A DNA stretch of 64,000 nucleotides. Origin: Polaribacter sp. NJDZ03 (GTDB taxonomy: Bacteria > Bacteroidota > Bacteroidia > Flavobacteriales > Flavobacteriaceae). Under the pieces are notes generated by a model that was given only the letters and a program-made list of their open reading frames with translations, ran no database searches and was not told the origin of the DNA. The stretch is taken from positions 2,901,001-2,965,000 of the forward strand of contig NZ_CP079195.1 of assembly GCF_019263805.1 (NCBI RefSeq). The letters are read 5' to 3'. The translations under genes and the position numbers were made by a program. Shown piece by piece: positions 17,491-26,182 of this stretch (the first letter of the stretch is position 1; every line of letters begins with the position of its first letter).

Positions 17491-18252
17491 ATGAACAACA
17501 ACAAAGTCATACAAGTAGAAGAATTAACCAAAATGTTTGGAGATTTTTCAGCCGTCAATAAAATTACTTTTGAGGTAGAAAAAGGCGAAATATTTGGTTT
17601 TTTAGGCGCAAATGGCGCAGGAAAAACAACGGCTATGAAAATGCTGATTGGTATTTCTACTCCCACTTCTGGTAAAGCAAAAGTTGCTGGTTTTGATGTG
17701 TTTACACATGCAGAAGATATCAAAAAAAACATTGGGTATATGAGTCAGAAATTTGCTTTGTATGACGATTTAACAGTGAAAGAAAATATCACTTTTTTTG
17801 GTGGAATTTATGGTTTGTCAAGAAAACGAATTAAAGAAAAATCGGCAATTTTAATAGCAGAATTAGGCTTAGAAAGTGTTGCTAAGAAGTTGGTCGGTTC
17901 ATTACCATTGGGGTGGAAACAAAAGTTATCCTTTTCGGTGTCTTTGCTTCACGACCCAAAAATTGTTTTTTTAGATGAACCCACTGGAGGCGTAGATCCA
18001 ATTACTAGGCGTCAGTTTTGGGAATTGATTTACAAAGCTGCTCATCAAGGAACCACGGTTTTTGTAACGACACATTATATGGATGAAGCAGAATATTGTG
18101 ACAGGGTTTCCATCATGGTAAACGGAAAAATTGAAGCTTTAGACACGCCAAAAAAATTAAAAGAACAGTTTAAAGTAGATAATATGAATGATGTGTTTTT
18201 AAAATTAGCTAGGAGCCCATCGCCAACCCTTCCCAGAGGGAAGGTAGTTTAG
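17491..18252 (+). CDS. ABC exporter ATPase 2 (YbhF C-half-like)
   Basis: A 253-residue nucleotide-binding subunit. Walker A GANGAGKTT and Walker B IVFLDEPTGGVDP are intact and the switch histidine is present (TTHYMDEA, H195). The signature motif is degenerate: LPLGWKQKL (from L138) instead of LSGGxxQ. This mirrors the defect of ATPase 1. The last residues, SPSPTLPRGKVV, are encoded by a GC-rich hairpin typical of intergenic repeats, so the natural C-terminus near FLKLAR seems to have been extended by repeat insertion. Confidence 0.92.
   Translation: MNNNKVIQVEELTKMFGDFSAVNKITFEVEKGEIFGFLGANGAGKTTAMKMLIGISTPTSGKAKVAGFDVFTHAEDIKKNIGYMSQKFALYDDLTVKENITFFGGIYGLSRKRIKEKSAILIAELGLESVAKKLVGSLPLGWKQKLSFSVSLLHDPKIVFLDEPTGGVDPITRRQFWELIYKAAHQGTTVFVTTHYMDEAEYCDRVSIMVNGKIEALDTPKKLKEQFKVDNMNDVFLKLARSPSPTLPRGKVV
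18228..18244 (+). repeat. GC-rich hairpin inside the 3' end of ATPase 2
   Basis: CCTTCCC-AGA-GGGAAGG, a perfect 7-bp stem with a 3-nt loop, in a cytosine-rich stretch (about 18213-18247) unlike the surrounding AT-rich DNA. It encodes the terminal SPSPTLPRGKVV of the ATPase. It resembles CCCTCCCC/GGGGAGGG-type intergenic repeats common in flavobacterial genomes (from recall). Confidence 0.6.
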
Positions 18253-18277
18253 TGTTAATAAAAAAAGAGAAAAGTTT

Positions 18278-18349
18278 CCCGCAGATTTCGCGGATTTACG
18301 CAGAAAAGAGATTGAAAAAATCTGCGCTTATCTGTGTGATCCGCGGGAG
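18278..18349 (+). repeat. Family I palindromic repeat
   Basis: A full-length element starting CCCGCAGATTTCGCGGATTT and ending GATCCGCGGGAG, with complementary arms and an A-rich loop. It lies between ATPase 2 and the GxxExxY gene. A longer reading frame runs through it into the GxxExxY gene, but those codons are repeat-derived. Confidence 0.85.
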
Positions 18350-18374
18350 TGAAAATAAAATAAAAACAAAAACT

Positions 18375-18761
18375 ATGGAAGGAAAAACAGAAAACGAAAT
18401 ATCCTATATAATTAGAGGAGCTATTTTTAAGGTTTATAATGAATTAGGTCCAGGTTTGTTAGAATCGGTTTATGAAACAGTATTATCCTACGAATTAGAA
18501 AAAGAAGGTTTAACTGCTAAAAGACAAGTAATGTTACCAATATTTTATGATGATATTGAACTCGACAATGGATATCGATTAGATTTATTAGTAAATGATA
18601 AAGTAATAGTAGAAATAAAATCTGTTGAAAAATTGGCAAAGGTGCATCATAAGCAAGTATTAACTTATTTAAAACTTTCAAAATTGAAGTTAGGAATATT
18701 AGTCAATTTTAACGAAGATAATATAACAAAAGGAATTTTTAGAAAAGTAAATGAGTTATAG
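18375..18761 (+). CDS. GxxExxY protein, PD-(D/E)XK nuclease-like fold
   Basis: A 128-residue soluble protein of the GxxExxY family: G27-x2-E30-x2-Y33 within GPGLLESVYE, then a nuclease-like core D70...E80-x-K82 (RLDLLV, VIVEIKSV) and a Gln/Lys helix HHKQVLTYLKL. The ATG at 18375 is used; upstream codons are repeat sequence. The gene interrupts the exporter operon between ATPase 2 and permease 1 and has family I repeats on both sides. Members occur widely in Bacteroidota, often in several copies, with no established role. The nuclease fold is known for the family; activity is not shown. It may be associated with the repeats. Confidence 0.88.
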   Translation: MEGKTENEISYIIRGAIFKVYNELGPGLLESVYETVLSYELEKEGLTAKRQVMLPIFYDDIELDNGYRLDLLVNDKVIVEIKSVEKLAKVHHKQVLTYLKLSKLKLGILVNFNEDNITKGIFRKVNEL

Positions 18762-18762
18762 A

Positions 18763-19170
18763 TTTTCCCGCATATGAGCATAAAAGAAAAAATGAAACAC
18801 AATGATTAAAAAATTTGCGCATATCTGTGAAATCAGTCGGAGATAAAGAGTTGAGGGAAAAATGTTTCCCGCAGATTACGTTGATTTGCGCAGAAAAGAG
18901 AATAAAAAAAATCTGCGAGAGGTAAATTCACAGAAGAAAGAAACATATTATGAAAAGGTTCATAGGTTTTCCCGCATATGAGCGTAAAAGAAAAAATGAA
19001 ACACACTGATTAAAAAATCTGCGCATATCTGCGAAATCAGCGGGAGATAAAGAGTTGAGGGAAAAATGTTTCCCGCAGATTACGCTGATTTGCGCAGAAA
19101 AGAGAATAAAAAAAATCTGCGAGAGATAAATTCACAGAAGAAAGAAACATATTATGAAAAGGTTCATAGG
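18763..19170 (+). repeat. 204-bp tandem duplication containing four family I elements
   Basis: Two direct copies, 18763-18966 and 18967-19170, differ at about 8 positions by hand alignment. Each copy holds a CCCGCATATGAGC...hairpin and a CCCGCAGATTACG...hairpin, an A-rich leader and the first six codons of the permease gene (ATGAAAAGGTTCATAGG). The 392-bp gap 18762-19153 contains only this duplication. In copy 2 the arm reads CAGCGGGAG and in copy 1 CAGTCGGAG, so copy 2 keeps better hairpin complementarity. Confidence 0.9.
18950..19009 (+). other. Truncated duplicate start of the permease gene (19-codon decoy ORF)
   Basis: The end of duplication copy 1 reproduces the leader and first codons MKRFIGF of the permease, then runs into repeat sequence and stops (TGA 19007-19009) after 19 codons. 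It has the same upstream sequence as the true start at 19154, so ribosomes may initiate here as well. It may be inert or act as a short leader ORF. Confidence 0.6.
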
Positions 19171-20260
19171 TTTTATAAAGAAAGAATTCTACCATATATT
19201 TAGGGATAGACGCTCATTGTTTATCCTCTTTGGGATGCCGATTGCCCAGATTATGCTATTTGGTTTTGCTATTACCAACGAAATCAACAATGTAGATATT
19301 GCCATTTTAGATCATTCTAAAGACGCCACTACAAAAGAAATCATTAATAAAATAGCGGCTTCAAAGTATTTTAGTATCAAGCAAATTATTGAAAAAGAAG
19401 CTGATATTGAAACTATTTTTAAAAAAGGACATGTAAAAGCTGTTTTAAATTTCGAGAAAGACTTTAGTAAAAACCTGATTAAAGAAAACAAAGCAACGGT
19501 TCAGATTATTACGGATGCTACAGATCCAAATACAGCGAATACCATTAGTAATTTTGTAAATGCGATTCTGCAAAAATATCAACAAGAATTAAATAAAGAA
19601 ATTACAATTGCGTATCAAATAATACCTGAAACGCGTATGGTGTACAACCCAGAATTAAAAAGTGTGTACATGTTTGTGCCTGGTGTTATGACAATTATTT
19701 TAATGCTGGTTTCTGCAATGATGACTTCTATTTCCATCACCAAAGAAAAGGAATTAGGTACTATGGAAATACTTTTAGTATCGCCATTAAAACCATTTCA
19801 AGTAATTATAGGAAAAGTTTTTCCTTATATTTTTCTATCCATTATTAACGCTGTCGTTATTGTTTTACTGAGTATTTTTATCTTTAAAATGCCAGTTCAA
19901 GGAAGCTTATTATTGTTAGGTTTAGAAAGTGTTTTATTTATTATTTCTGCATTGGCTTTGGGTATTTTAATATCCACTATTTCTGCAACGCAACAAACTG
20001 CCATGATGATTTCTTTAATGGGGTTAATGCTGCCTGTAATTTTATTATCTGGTTTTATATTCCCTATAACAAGTATGCCATTTCCATTGCAAGTGATCAG
20101 TAATATTATTCCTGCTAAATGGTTTATCATCATTATAAAGGGCATTATGTTAAAAGGAGTTGGATTACAATATGTATGGAAAGAAACCTTAATTTTATTA
20201 GGAATGACCGTGTTTTTTATAGCCTTAAGTATTAAAAAATATAAAATTAGATTAGAGTGA
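19154..20260 (+). CDS. ABC-2 exporter permease 1 (YbhS-like)
   Basis: A 368-residue membrane subunit. One N-terminal helix (FRDRRSLFILFGMPIAQIMLFGFAI region), a large extracytoplasmic domain (about 45-165), then five helices with the ABC-2 family segment MMTSISITKEKELGTMEILLVSPL (about 190-215) and LMLPVILLSGFIFPITSMP near the end. It pairs with permease 2 and the two ATPases. Its leader and first six codons are duplicated 204 bp upstream. Confidence 0.92.
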   Translation: MKRFIGFIKKEFYHIFRDRRSLFILFGMPIAQIMLFGFAITNEINNVDIAILDHSKDATTKEIINKIAASKYFSIKQIIEKEADIETIFKKGHVKAVLNFEKDFSKNLIKENKATVQIITDATDPNTANTISNFVNAILQKYQQELNKEITIAYQIIPETRMVYNPELKSVYMFVPGVMTIILMLVSAMMTSISITKEKELGTMEILLVSPLKPFQVIIGKVFPYIFLSIINAVVIVLLSIFIFKMPVQGSLLLLGLESVLFIISALALGILISTISATQQTAMMISLMGLMLPVILLSGFIFPITSMPFPLQVISNIIPAKWFIIIIKGIMLKGVGLQYVWKETLILLGMTVFFIALSIKKYKIRLE

Positions 20261-20264
20261 AATA

Positions 20265-20302
20265 GTTTGCAGTCACAGTAAAGAGTAGCAGTATTCAGTT
20301 AA
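20265..20302 (+). repeat. Family III low-complexity CAGT repeat
   Basis: TTTGCAGTCACAGTAAAGAG followed by AGCAGTATTCAGTT units, directly after the permease 1 stop. It shares units such as GCAGTAAAGAGTAG with 28762-28825. The rest of the 147-bp gap is AT-rich with no gene. Confidence 0.5.
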
Positions 20303-20407
20303 ACAAAAAAGTGAAATTTAGATAAGAGTAAATAAAGTTAAGAGAAAATATAGGCTAAACTAAAATGTCTTTTTTCTTTATTCTATTCTCTTTATTCTTT
20401 TATAAAT

Positions 20408-21529
20408 ATGAAAACAATATTATACATCATACAGAAAGAATTTAAGCAAATCTTTAGAAATAAAGGAATGCTTCCAATCATTTTTGTTTTACCGTTATTA
20501 CAACTCGTTATTTTATCTAATGCGGCTACTTTTGAAGTGAAAAACATCAAATTTGGCTATATAGATCATGATCATACATCAACCTCTAGAGCGTTAATAG
20601 AAAAATTTAATGCTTCTACCTATTTTGATGTATTAACCGATTTTCCTTCAGAAAAATTAGCAAGTTCAGAAATGCTAAAAGGTAAGGTAGATGTAGTTAT
20701 AGAAATTCCCCACTACTTTGAACGTGATTTACAAAAAGAAAAATACAATAAATTAGGAGTAACTATTAACGCCATTGATGGAGCAGCAGCAGGTGTAGAA
20801 AACGTATATGTAACACAGATTTTACAGAGTTTTAATCAACAGATAAAAACAGATTTATTACAAATTTCAGACAAAGGCGTACAGCCAATTAGTATTGCAA
20901 CCATTCCTTTATTCTGGTATAATAAAACATTGAATTACAAAACGTTTATGGTTCCTGGAATTCTTGTTTTGCTGGTTACCATGATTACTTTATTCCTTTC
21001 GGGGATGAATATTGTTCGAGAAAAAGAAATAGGAACTTTAGAGCAAATAAACGTGACACCTATTAAAAAGAGTCAGTTTATAATTGGTAAACTTTTTCCG
21101 TTTTGGGTGATAGGAATGGGGCTATTAACAGTAGGATTAACTTTAGCAAAACTGATATTTAACGTTCCTATGATTGGTAGTTTGGCACTTCTATATTTAT
21201 ACACATCTATTTATATTTTGGTGATTTTAGGCATCGGGTTATTCATTTCTAACTTTACAGATACACAGCAGCAAGCCATGTTTATTGCTTGGTTTTTTAC
21301 CGTTATTTTTATTTTAATGAGCGGCTTGTTTACACCTATCGAAAGTATGCCAGAGTGGGCACAAATAGTTACAGAATTCAATCCAATAAAATATTTTGTT
21401 GAGGTTATGCGTATGGTAATGCTTAAAGGTTCTGGTTTTACAGATATTCTTCCGCAATTAATAAAAACATTACTTTTTGCCATTGTTATGAATGGTTTGG
21501 CAGTTTGGAGTTATAAGAAAACATCATAA
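20408..21529 (+). CDS. ABC-2 exporter permease 2 (YbhR-like)
   Basis: A 373-residue membrane subunit with the same layout as permease 1: N-terminal helix (RNKGMLPIIFVLPLLQLVILS), extracytoplasmic domain (about 45-175), five further helices, ABC-2 motif NIVREKEIGTLEQINVTPIKKSQF (about 198-221) and FILMSGLFTPIESMPEWAQ near the C-terminus. It closes the exporter operon. Substrates of YbhGFSR-type systems include cationic drugs and possibly cations, but none can be assigned here. Confidence 0.92.
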   Translation: MKTILYIIQKEFKQIFRNKGMLPIIFVLPLLQLVILSNAATFEVKNIKFGYIDHDHTSTSRALIEKFNASTYFDVLTDFPSEKLASSEMLKGKVDVVIEIPHYFERDLQKEKYNKLGVTINAIDGAAAGVENVYVTQILQSFNQQIKTDLLQISDKGVQPISIATIPLFWYNKTLNYKTFMVPGILVLLVTMITLFLSGMNIVREKEIGTLEQINVTPIKKSQFIIGKLFPFWVIGMGLLTVGLTLAKLIFNVPMIGSLALLYLYTSIYILVILGIGLFISNFTDTQQQAMFIAWFFTVIFILMSGLFTPIESMPEWAQIVTEFNPIKYFVEVMRMVMLKGSGFTDILPQLIKTLLFAIVMNGLAVWSYKKTS

Positions 21530-21671
21530 TTACTATCGTATATTATTAGAAAATGCAACATTAACTTAGTTTTTAGGTTGAGTAATTATTAATATCTTGC
21601 AGTAAGAGAAAATTGATGAATTTAAAAATTCATATTCAGATTACTTTATTTTAATAAACAGGGTTTAAGGA

Positions 21672-23855
21672 ATGTCAAAAACTGAAAAATTCGGCACATT
21701 TGCAGGTGTTTTTACACCATCAATACTTACCATTTTAGGTGTAATTATGTATATGCGTCTTGGTTGGGTAGTTGGAAACGCAGGCTTATTAGGTGCTATT
21801 CTAATTATTATAATTGCACATGTTATTTCTATCTCAACAGGTCTTAGTGTGTCTTCTGTTGCCACTGATAAAAAAATTGGTGCAGGCGGAATTTATTATG
21901 TCCTTTCTAGAAGTATGGGTGTTCCAATTGGTGGTTCTATTGGTATTGCTTTGTATGTAGGTACCGCTTTTTCTATTGCATTATATTTAATAGGTTTTGC
22001 AGAAAGTTTTAATAGTTATTTGGGCTTCGGAATGGAAATAAATGACTTTAGAATTACGGGAACTATCGCTTTAGTTTTACTGACAGCTTTGGCATTAATA
22101 AGCACATCCGTTGCCTTAAAATCTCAATATTTTATTTTAGGAGCCATTGTTTTATCAATAGTTTCTATCTTCTTTGGGTCGCATGATTTTACACCACAAA
22201 CGGTATCTATGTTTTCTACGGAAGGATCGGTTCCTTTAGAGGTTGTTTTTGCCATGTTTTTCCCTGCAGTTACTGGTTTTACTGCGGGTATAGCAATGAG
22301 CGGAGATTTAAAAGATCCTAAAAACTCTATTCCTAAAGGTACTTTACTCGCTATTGGGGTTGGTTTAATTGTGTATTTAGTATTGGCAGTTTTTATAGCC
22401 TACACCATAGATTCTGAAGTTTTAAAATCGGATTACAATATTCTAATGAAAATAGCCTTTTTTGCTCCTGCCGTAATTGCTGGGGTTTGGGGAGCAACAT
22501 TATCATCCGCTTTAGGCGGAATTTTAGGTGGCCCAAGAATTTTACAAGCCATGTCTGTAGATAAAGTTACACCTCGTTTTTTTGCAAAAGGAAGAGGTGA
22601 AAATAATGAGCCAGTAAATGCTTTATTGTTGGTGTTTTTAATTGCAGAAGCCGGAATTTTAATAGGTGAATTAGATGTTATTGCGCGTGTGGTTTCTATG
22701 TTTTATTTAACCGCTTACGGCTTTATAAATCTGTCTTATTTTTTAGAAAGTTGGGCAAACCCAGATTTTCAGCCCACTTTTAAAATTAAAAGATGGATTG
22801 GTTTGGTGGGTTTTGTAGCTTGTTTTGGAGTGATGTTTAAATTAGACATGATTGCAATGATTGGTGCTTTAGCTGTAATTAGTGGGTTGTATTTTATGTT
22901 GCAACGAAATGAAGTGAAAATAAATTCTACAGATATCTGGAAAAGCGTTTGGGAAAATGTGGTAAATAAAGGCTTGATGCGGATTGATACAAAACATGAT
23001 ATTGACACTAATTGGAACCCAAATATTATTCTTTTTAGCGGAAGTAGTGAGCATCAGGGGTATTTATTAGAATTAAGTAAAGCCGTTTCTGGTAAAACGG
23101 GTGTGGTTACTAACTTTAAGTTGATTATTGATAAAGAGAATAAAATTCCTTTAAAGAAGAGAGATCAGGTTGTTAGAGAAGACATCTATAATGAATTAGG
23201 TATTTTTGCTAGACAAGTTAAGGTTGATAATTTATATAAAGGAATTACCAATATTGCTACTACTTTTGGTTTTTCTGGCGTGGAACCGAATACCATTATG
23301 ATGGGGTGGCCAAAAGGTTTAGAAGGTTCTTCTGAATATGCAGAAATGACGGAAACTTTGCTCTATTTAGATTATAACTTATTGTATTTAGATTTTGATA
23401 GAAAATCGAAATTTGGAAGGTACAAAACCATCGATTTATGGTGGCGAGAAACCGACAGTAAAAATGCCGAAATGATGCTAAATATTGCTCGTTTTATTAT
23501 TGCTGCTCCAAAATGGAATCAAACTTCTATTCGTGTTTTATTTGTGGATAATAATAATGTGAATCCGGATGTTATTCATGCAAAAATATCTGAATTGGTA
23601 GAAGATCTTAGAGTATTAGTAGAAATTGTAATTGTAGAAAATGTTATAGATCAAACCCCTTTTTACGATTTAATAAAGCAATACTCTAAATCTACAGATT
23701 TAACAATTGTTGGAATTCCTAATTATAAAATTGAAAAACAAGCTCAATTTATTCTTAAAACAAACGACTTATTCGAAACTATTGGCTCTACGTTATTAGT
23801 AAAAGCTGCCAATAATTTTAATGTTTTAGACTTAGATTTTGAAGAAGATAAGTAG
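21672..23855 (+). CDS. SLC12-like amino acid permease / cation-chloride cotransporter homologue
   Basis: A 727-residue APC-superfamily transporter. The N-terminal two-thirds (about 1-430) has some twelve helices and begins FGTFAGVFTPSILTILGVIMYMRLGWVVGNAG, the hallmark of eukaryotic NKCC/KCC cotransporters and their bacterial relatives. About 450-727 forms a soluble domain with the SLC12-like segments NIILFSGSSEHQGYLLELSK and WWRETDSKNAEMMLNIARFI. It is a stand-alone gene between the exporter and pncA, whose 3' end is 17 bp away on the other strand. Substrate unknown; bacterial relatives transport amino acids or potassium with chloride. Confidence 0.85.
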   Translation: MSKTEKFGTFAGVFTPSILTILGVIMYMRLGWVVGNAGLLGAILIIIIAHVISISTGLSVSSVATDKKIGAGGIYYVLSRSMGVPIGGSIGIALYVGTAFSIALYLIGFAESFNSYLGFGMEINDFRITGTIALVLLTALALISTSVALKSQYFILGAIVLSIVSIFFGSHDFTPQTVSMFSTEGSVPLEVVFAMFFPAVTGFTAGIAMSGDLKDPKNSIPKGTLLAIGVGLIVYLVLAVFIAYTIDSEVLKSDYNILMKIAFFAPAVIAGVWGATLSSALGGILGGPRILQAMSVDKVTPRFFAKGRGENNEPVNALLLVFLIAEAGILIGELDVIARVVSMFYLTAYGFINLSYFLESWANPDFQPTFKIKRWIGLVGFVACFGVMFKLDMIAMIGALAVISGLYFMLQRNEVKINSTDIWKSVWENVVNKGLMRIDTKHDIDTNWNPNIILFSGSSEHQGYLLELSKAVSGKTGVVTNFKLIIDKENKIPLKKRDQVVREDIYNELGIFARQVKVDNLYKGITNIATTFGFSGVEPNTIMMGWPKGLEGSSEYAEMTETLLYLDYNLLYLDFDRKSKFGRYKTIDLWWRETDSKNAEMMLNIARFIIAAPKWNQTSIRVLFVDNNNVNPDVIHAKISELVEDLRVLVEIVIVENVIDQTPFYDLIKQYSKSTDLTIVGIPNYKIEKQAQFILKTNDLFETIGSTLLVKAANNFNVLDLDFEEDK

Positions 23856-23872
23856 TTGGTTTAGGTGTGTTT

Positions 23873-24478
23873 TTAAATCAATTTTGATGAAATAATTCGG
23901 ACTCCCATATCAATCATATCTTTTTTAATTTTCTTAAAACCTTCGTTATCTAAAGCTTCGGAAGCATCTTCAATAAAATAACAGTCAAAACCTTCTTTAA
24001 CAGCATCACGAATGGAGTAATAAACACAAATATCTGCAGCTAACCCACACATAAAGAGTTGGGTAGTTCCTTTTTCTTTTAAATATCCAGCTAATCCGGT
24101 AGATTTTAGGTGTCCATTATCATAAAAGGCACTATAGCTATCTATTTTCTTATCTGTTCCTTTTCTAAAAATAGTTTCACATTGTAATGTGTTTAGTTTA
24201 GGATGTAATTCTGCTCCTTTAGAACCTTGTACACAGTGATTTGGCCATAAGGTTTGTGGTTGTCCTTTTATTTTAATTTCATCAAAATTAGATAACCCTT
24301 TATGGTTCGAAGCAAAACTGATATGATCCTCTGGATGCCAATCTTGCGTAGCAATTACCAAATCAAATTTAGGTTGTATATCATTGATAATTGAAACTAT
24401 TTTATCTCCATTAGGAACAGGAAGCGATCCAGTTGGCATAAAGTCGTTTTGTACATCGATTATAAGAAGTGTTTTCAT
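23873..24478 (-). CDS. pncA: Nicotinamidase
   Basis: Hydrolyses nicotinamide to nicotinate in NAD salvage. 201 residues, usual length. The catalytic triad is visible as D8 (IIDVQNDF), K106 (FRKGTD) and C151 (GLAADICVYYS); metal ligands are D46 and H48 (QDWHPEDH) and H81 (WPNHCVQ). It lies 66 bp downstream of pncB on the same strand, so the two genes supply consecutive steps. Confidence 0.95.
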   Translation of the reverse strand: MKTLLIIDVQNDFMPTGSLPVPNGDKIVSIINDIQPKFDLVIATQDWHPEDHISFASNHKGLSNFDEIKIKGQPQTLWPNHCVQGSKGAELHPKLNTLQCETIFRKGTDKKIDSYSAFYDNGHLKSTGLAGYLKEKGTTQLFMCGLAADICVYYSIRDAVKEGFDCYFIEDASEALDNEGFKKIKKDMIDMGVRIISSKLI

Positions 24479-24544
24479 AAATCGTTTTTTAGTTGAAATT
24501 AATATATAATCATGCTATACACAATGGTCTCATGAATATTCAAT

Positions 24545-25942
24545 TTAGAATTTATGTTCTTGTATCAATTGATCGCGGTCTTGTTTTAGTTTTAAGCTAA
24601 GTCCTATTTTGTAAATATGCGGATTCTGAAAACGTTTGTATTCATTTGGAAGCTGTGCTAAACGAGATTTAGAATATGCAGCAATTTCAGAAACAGATCT
24701 AGAAGGGACTGTTTTTTTTCCATTTTCCATAACTTTCTCTAGCAATGGTTCTTGTTTAAAAGCATCTAAATTTAAACTTTTTGTAGCATCAAAAGGATGT
24801 TCTATTTTCGCTACTTCGCCTTCTTTATATAGTACTACAGCATCCGCACCATAAAACATGCCTTTATCATCTAACATTCTATAAACCTGTTTTTTGTAAG
24901 GTAATGATACTTTTATAATGTTTTCGGAAAGTTTAATTCTTGGCTCTCCATTGTATTCAGATAATTTATAAACACCATCCATGGCAGCATCAGGATTTCC
25001 TGTAACTAAATTAGTTCCAACACCAAAAATATCAATAGGAGCTTCTTGCTCTTTAAGACTTTTTATAACATATTCATCCAATTGATTAGAGGCTACAATT
25101 TTTACATAATCTAAACCGGCTTCGTCTAAAATTGCTCTCGTTTTTTTAGATAAATATGCCAAATCACCACTATCTAAACGGACTCCAAGTAATTTTTCTC
25201 CTCTAGCTTCCATTTCTTTGGCTACCGTAATCGCTTTTGGTAATCCACTTTTTAAACTATTGTAGGTATCTATTAAAAGTACACAGCCTTTTGGTCGTAT
25301 GCTTGCAAAATCTCTAAATGCTTGTATTTCTTCTTTATAACTTTGTATGAATGAGTGCGCCATTGTACCCGTAGACGGAATGTTATAATCTTTGGCAGCA
25401 ATGACATTACTTGTACTATCAAAACCACCAATTATAGCGGCTCTTGATGCATAATAGCCTCCAGTGGCATGTGCACGACGTAAACCCATATCTAATAGAA
25501 CTTCCTTTTTTGCACTATATCTAATTCTGCTTGCTTTGGTTGCTATTAAAGTCTGAAAATTAAGAATGTTTAGTAAAAAAGTTTCTATAATCTGTGCTTC
25601 AATAATATTCGCTTCTACCTGTAAAATAGGGCGATTAGGAAAAACAACATCACCTTCCTTACTTGAAAAAATAGTTCCTTTAAAACTAAAATTCTTCAAG
25701 TATTCTAAAAAATCATTCTGAAAACCATGTTGTTCTAAATATGCAATATCAGAAGCTGAGAATTTAAAAGTTTCTAAAGTCTTTAATACATCTTCTAATC
25801 CTGCAAAAATAGAATACCCACCATTAAAAGGATTGTGGCGATAATAATAATCAAAGACGGCTCGTCCATCTGGTTTCGTCTTAAAATAGACTTGAGCCAT
25901 GGTAAGTTGATAAAGATCTGTGTAAGCCGCTGTAATATTCAT
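24545..25942 (-). CDS. pncB: Nicotinate phosphoribosyltransferase
   Basis: Converts nicotinate and PRPP to nicotinate mononucleotide with ATP hydrolysis. 465 residues. Motifs include TDLYQLTMAQVYF at the start, FDYYYRHNPFNGGYSIFAGLED, the catalytic-histidine region GTMAHSFIQSY, GVRLDSGDLAYLSKK and FGVGTNLVTGNPDAAMDGVYKL. It precedes pncA. The 305-bp gap upstream (25943-26247) holds the dyad at 26183-26196; a near-match minus-strand -7 box, TATAGTTG, lies at 26153-26160, also 36.5 bp from the dyad centre, so pncB may share the regulator. That last point is tentative. Confidence 0.95.
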   Translation of the reverse strand: MNITAAYTDLYQLTMAQVYFKTKPDGRAVFDYYYRHNPFNGGYSIFAGLEDVLKTLETFKFSASDIAYLEQHGFQNDFLEYLKNFSFKGTIFSSKEGDVVFPNRPILQVEANIIEAQIIETFLLNILNFQTLIATKASRIRYSAKKEVLLDMGLRRAHATGGYYASRAAIIGGFDSTSNVIAAKDYNIPSTGTMAHSFIQSYKEEIQAFRDFASIRPKGCVLLIDTYNSLKSGLPKAITVAKEMEARGEKLLGVRLDSGDLAYLSKKTRAILDEAGLDYVKIVASNQLDEYVIKSLKEQEAPIDIFGVGTNLVTGNPDAAMDGVYKLSEYNGEPRIKLSENIIKVSLPYKKQVYRMLDDKGMFYGADAVVLYKEGEVAKIEHPFDATKSLNLDAFKQEPLLEKVMENGKKTVPSRSVSEIAAYSKSRLAQLPNEYKRFQNPHIYKIGLSLKLKQDRDQLIQEHKF

Positions 25943-26182
25943 GCTAATTAAGTTTTAAAATGTGAAGGTATTTAAAAAAAGAGATATTATTCCTAAGCCT
26001 TTAGAAAAAAAGTGCATTCCTTTATTTTAAACATTTCTATAACTCCCATAACCGTTCTTTTATTTGTGAAAATTTTTATAATAGTTTATCCTAGAACTAC
26101 TTTTAATTCTATTTGTGGTAGTGAATCCGTGTGTTTCGTAAAAATAAGTATGCAACTATAGCGAACTATCATTCTTTGCTCG

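Noticed and set aside
18252..18374. Longer reading frame (41 extra codons) for the GxxExxY gene
   Set aside because: The added codons are a family I palindrome; the ATG at 18375 gives a normal family N-terminus.
18278..19170. Repeated CGCAGATT motifs that could be a CRISPR array
   Set aside because: The units are palindromic elements of about 70 bp in a 204-bp tandem duplication, with no regular spacers and no cas genes nearby.
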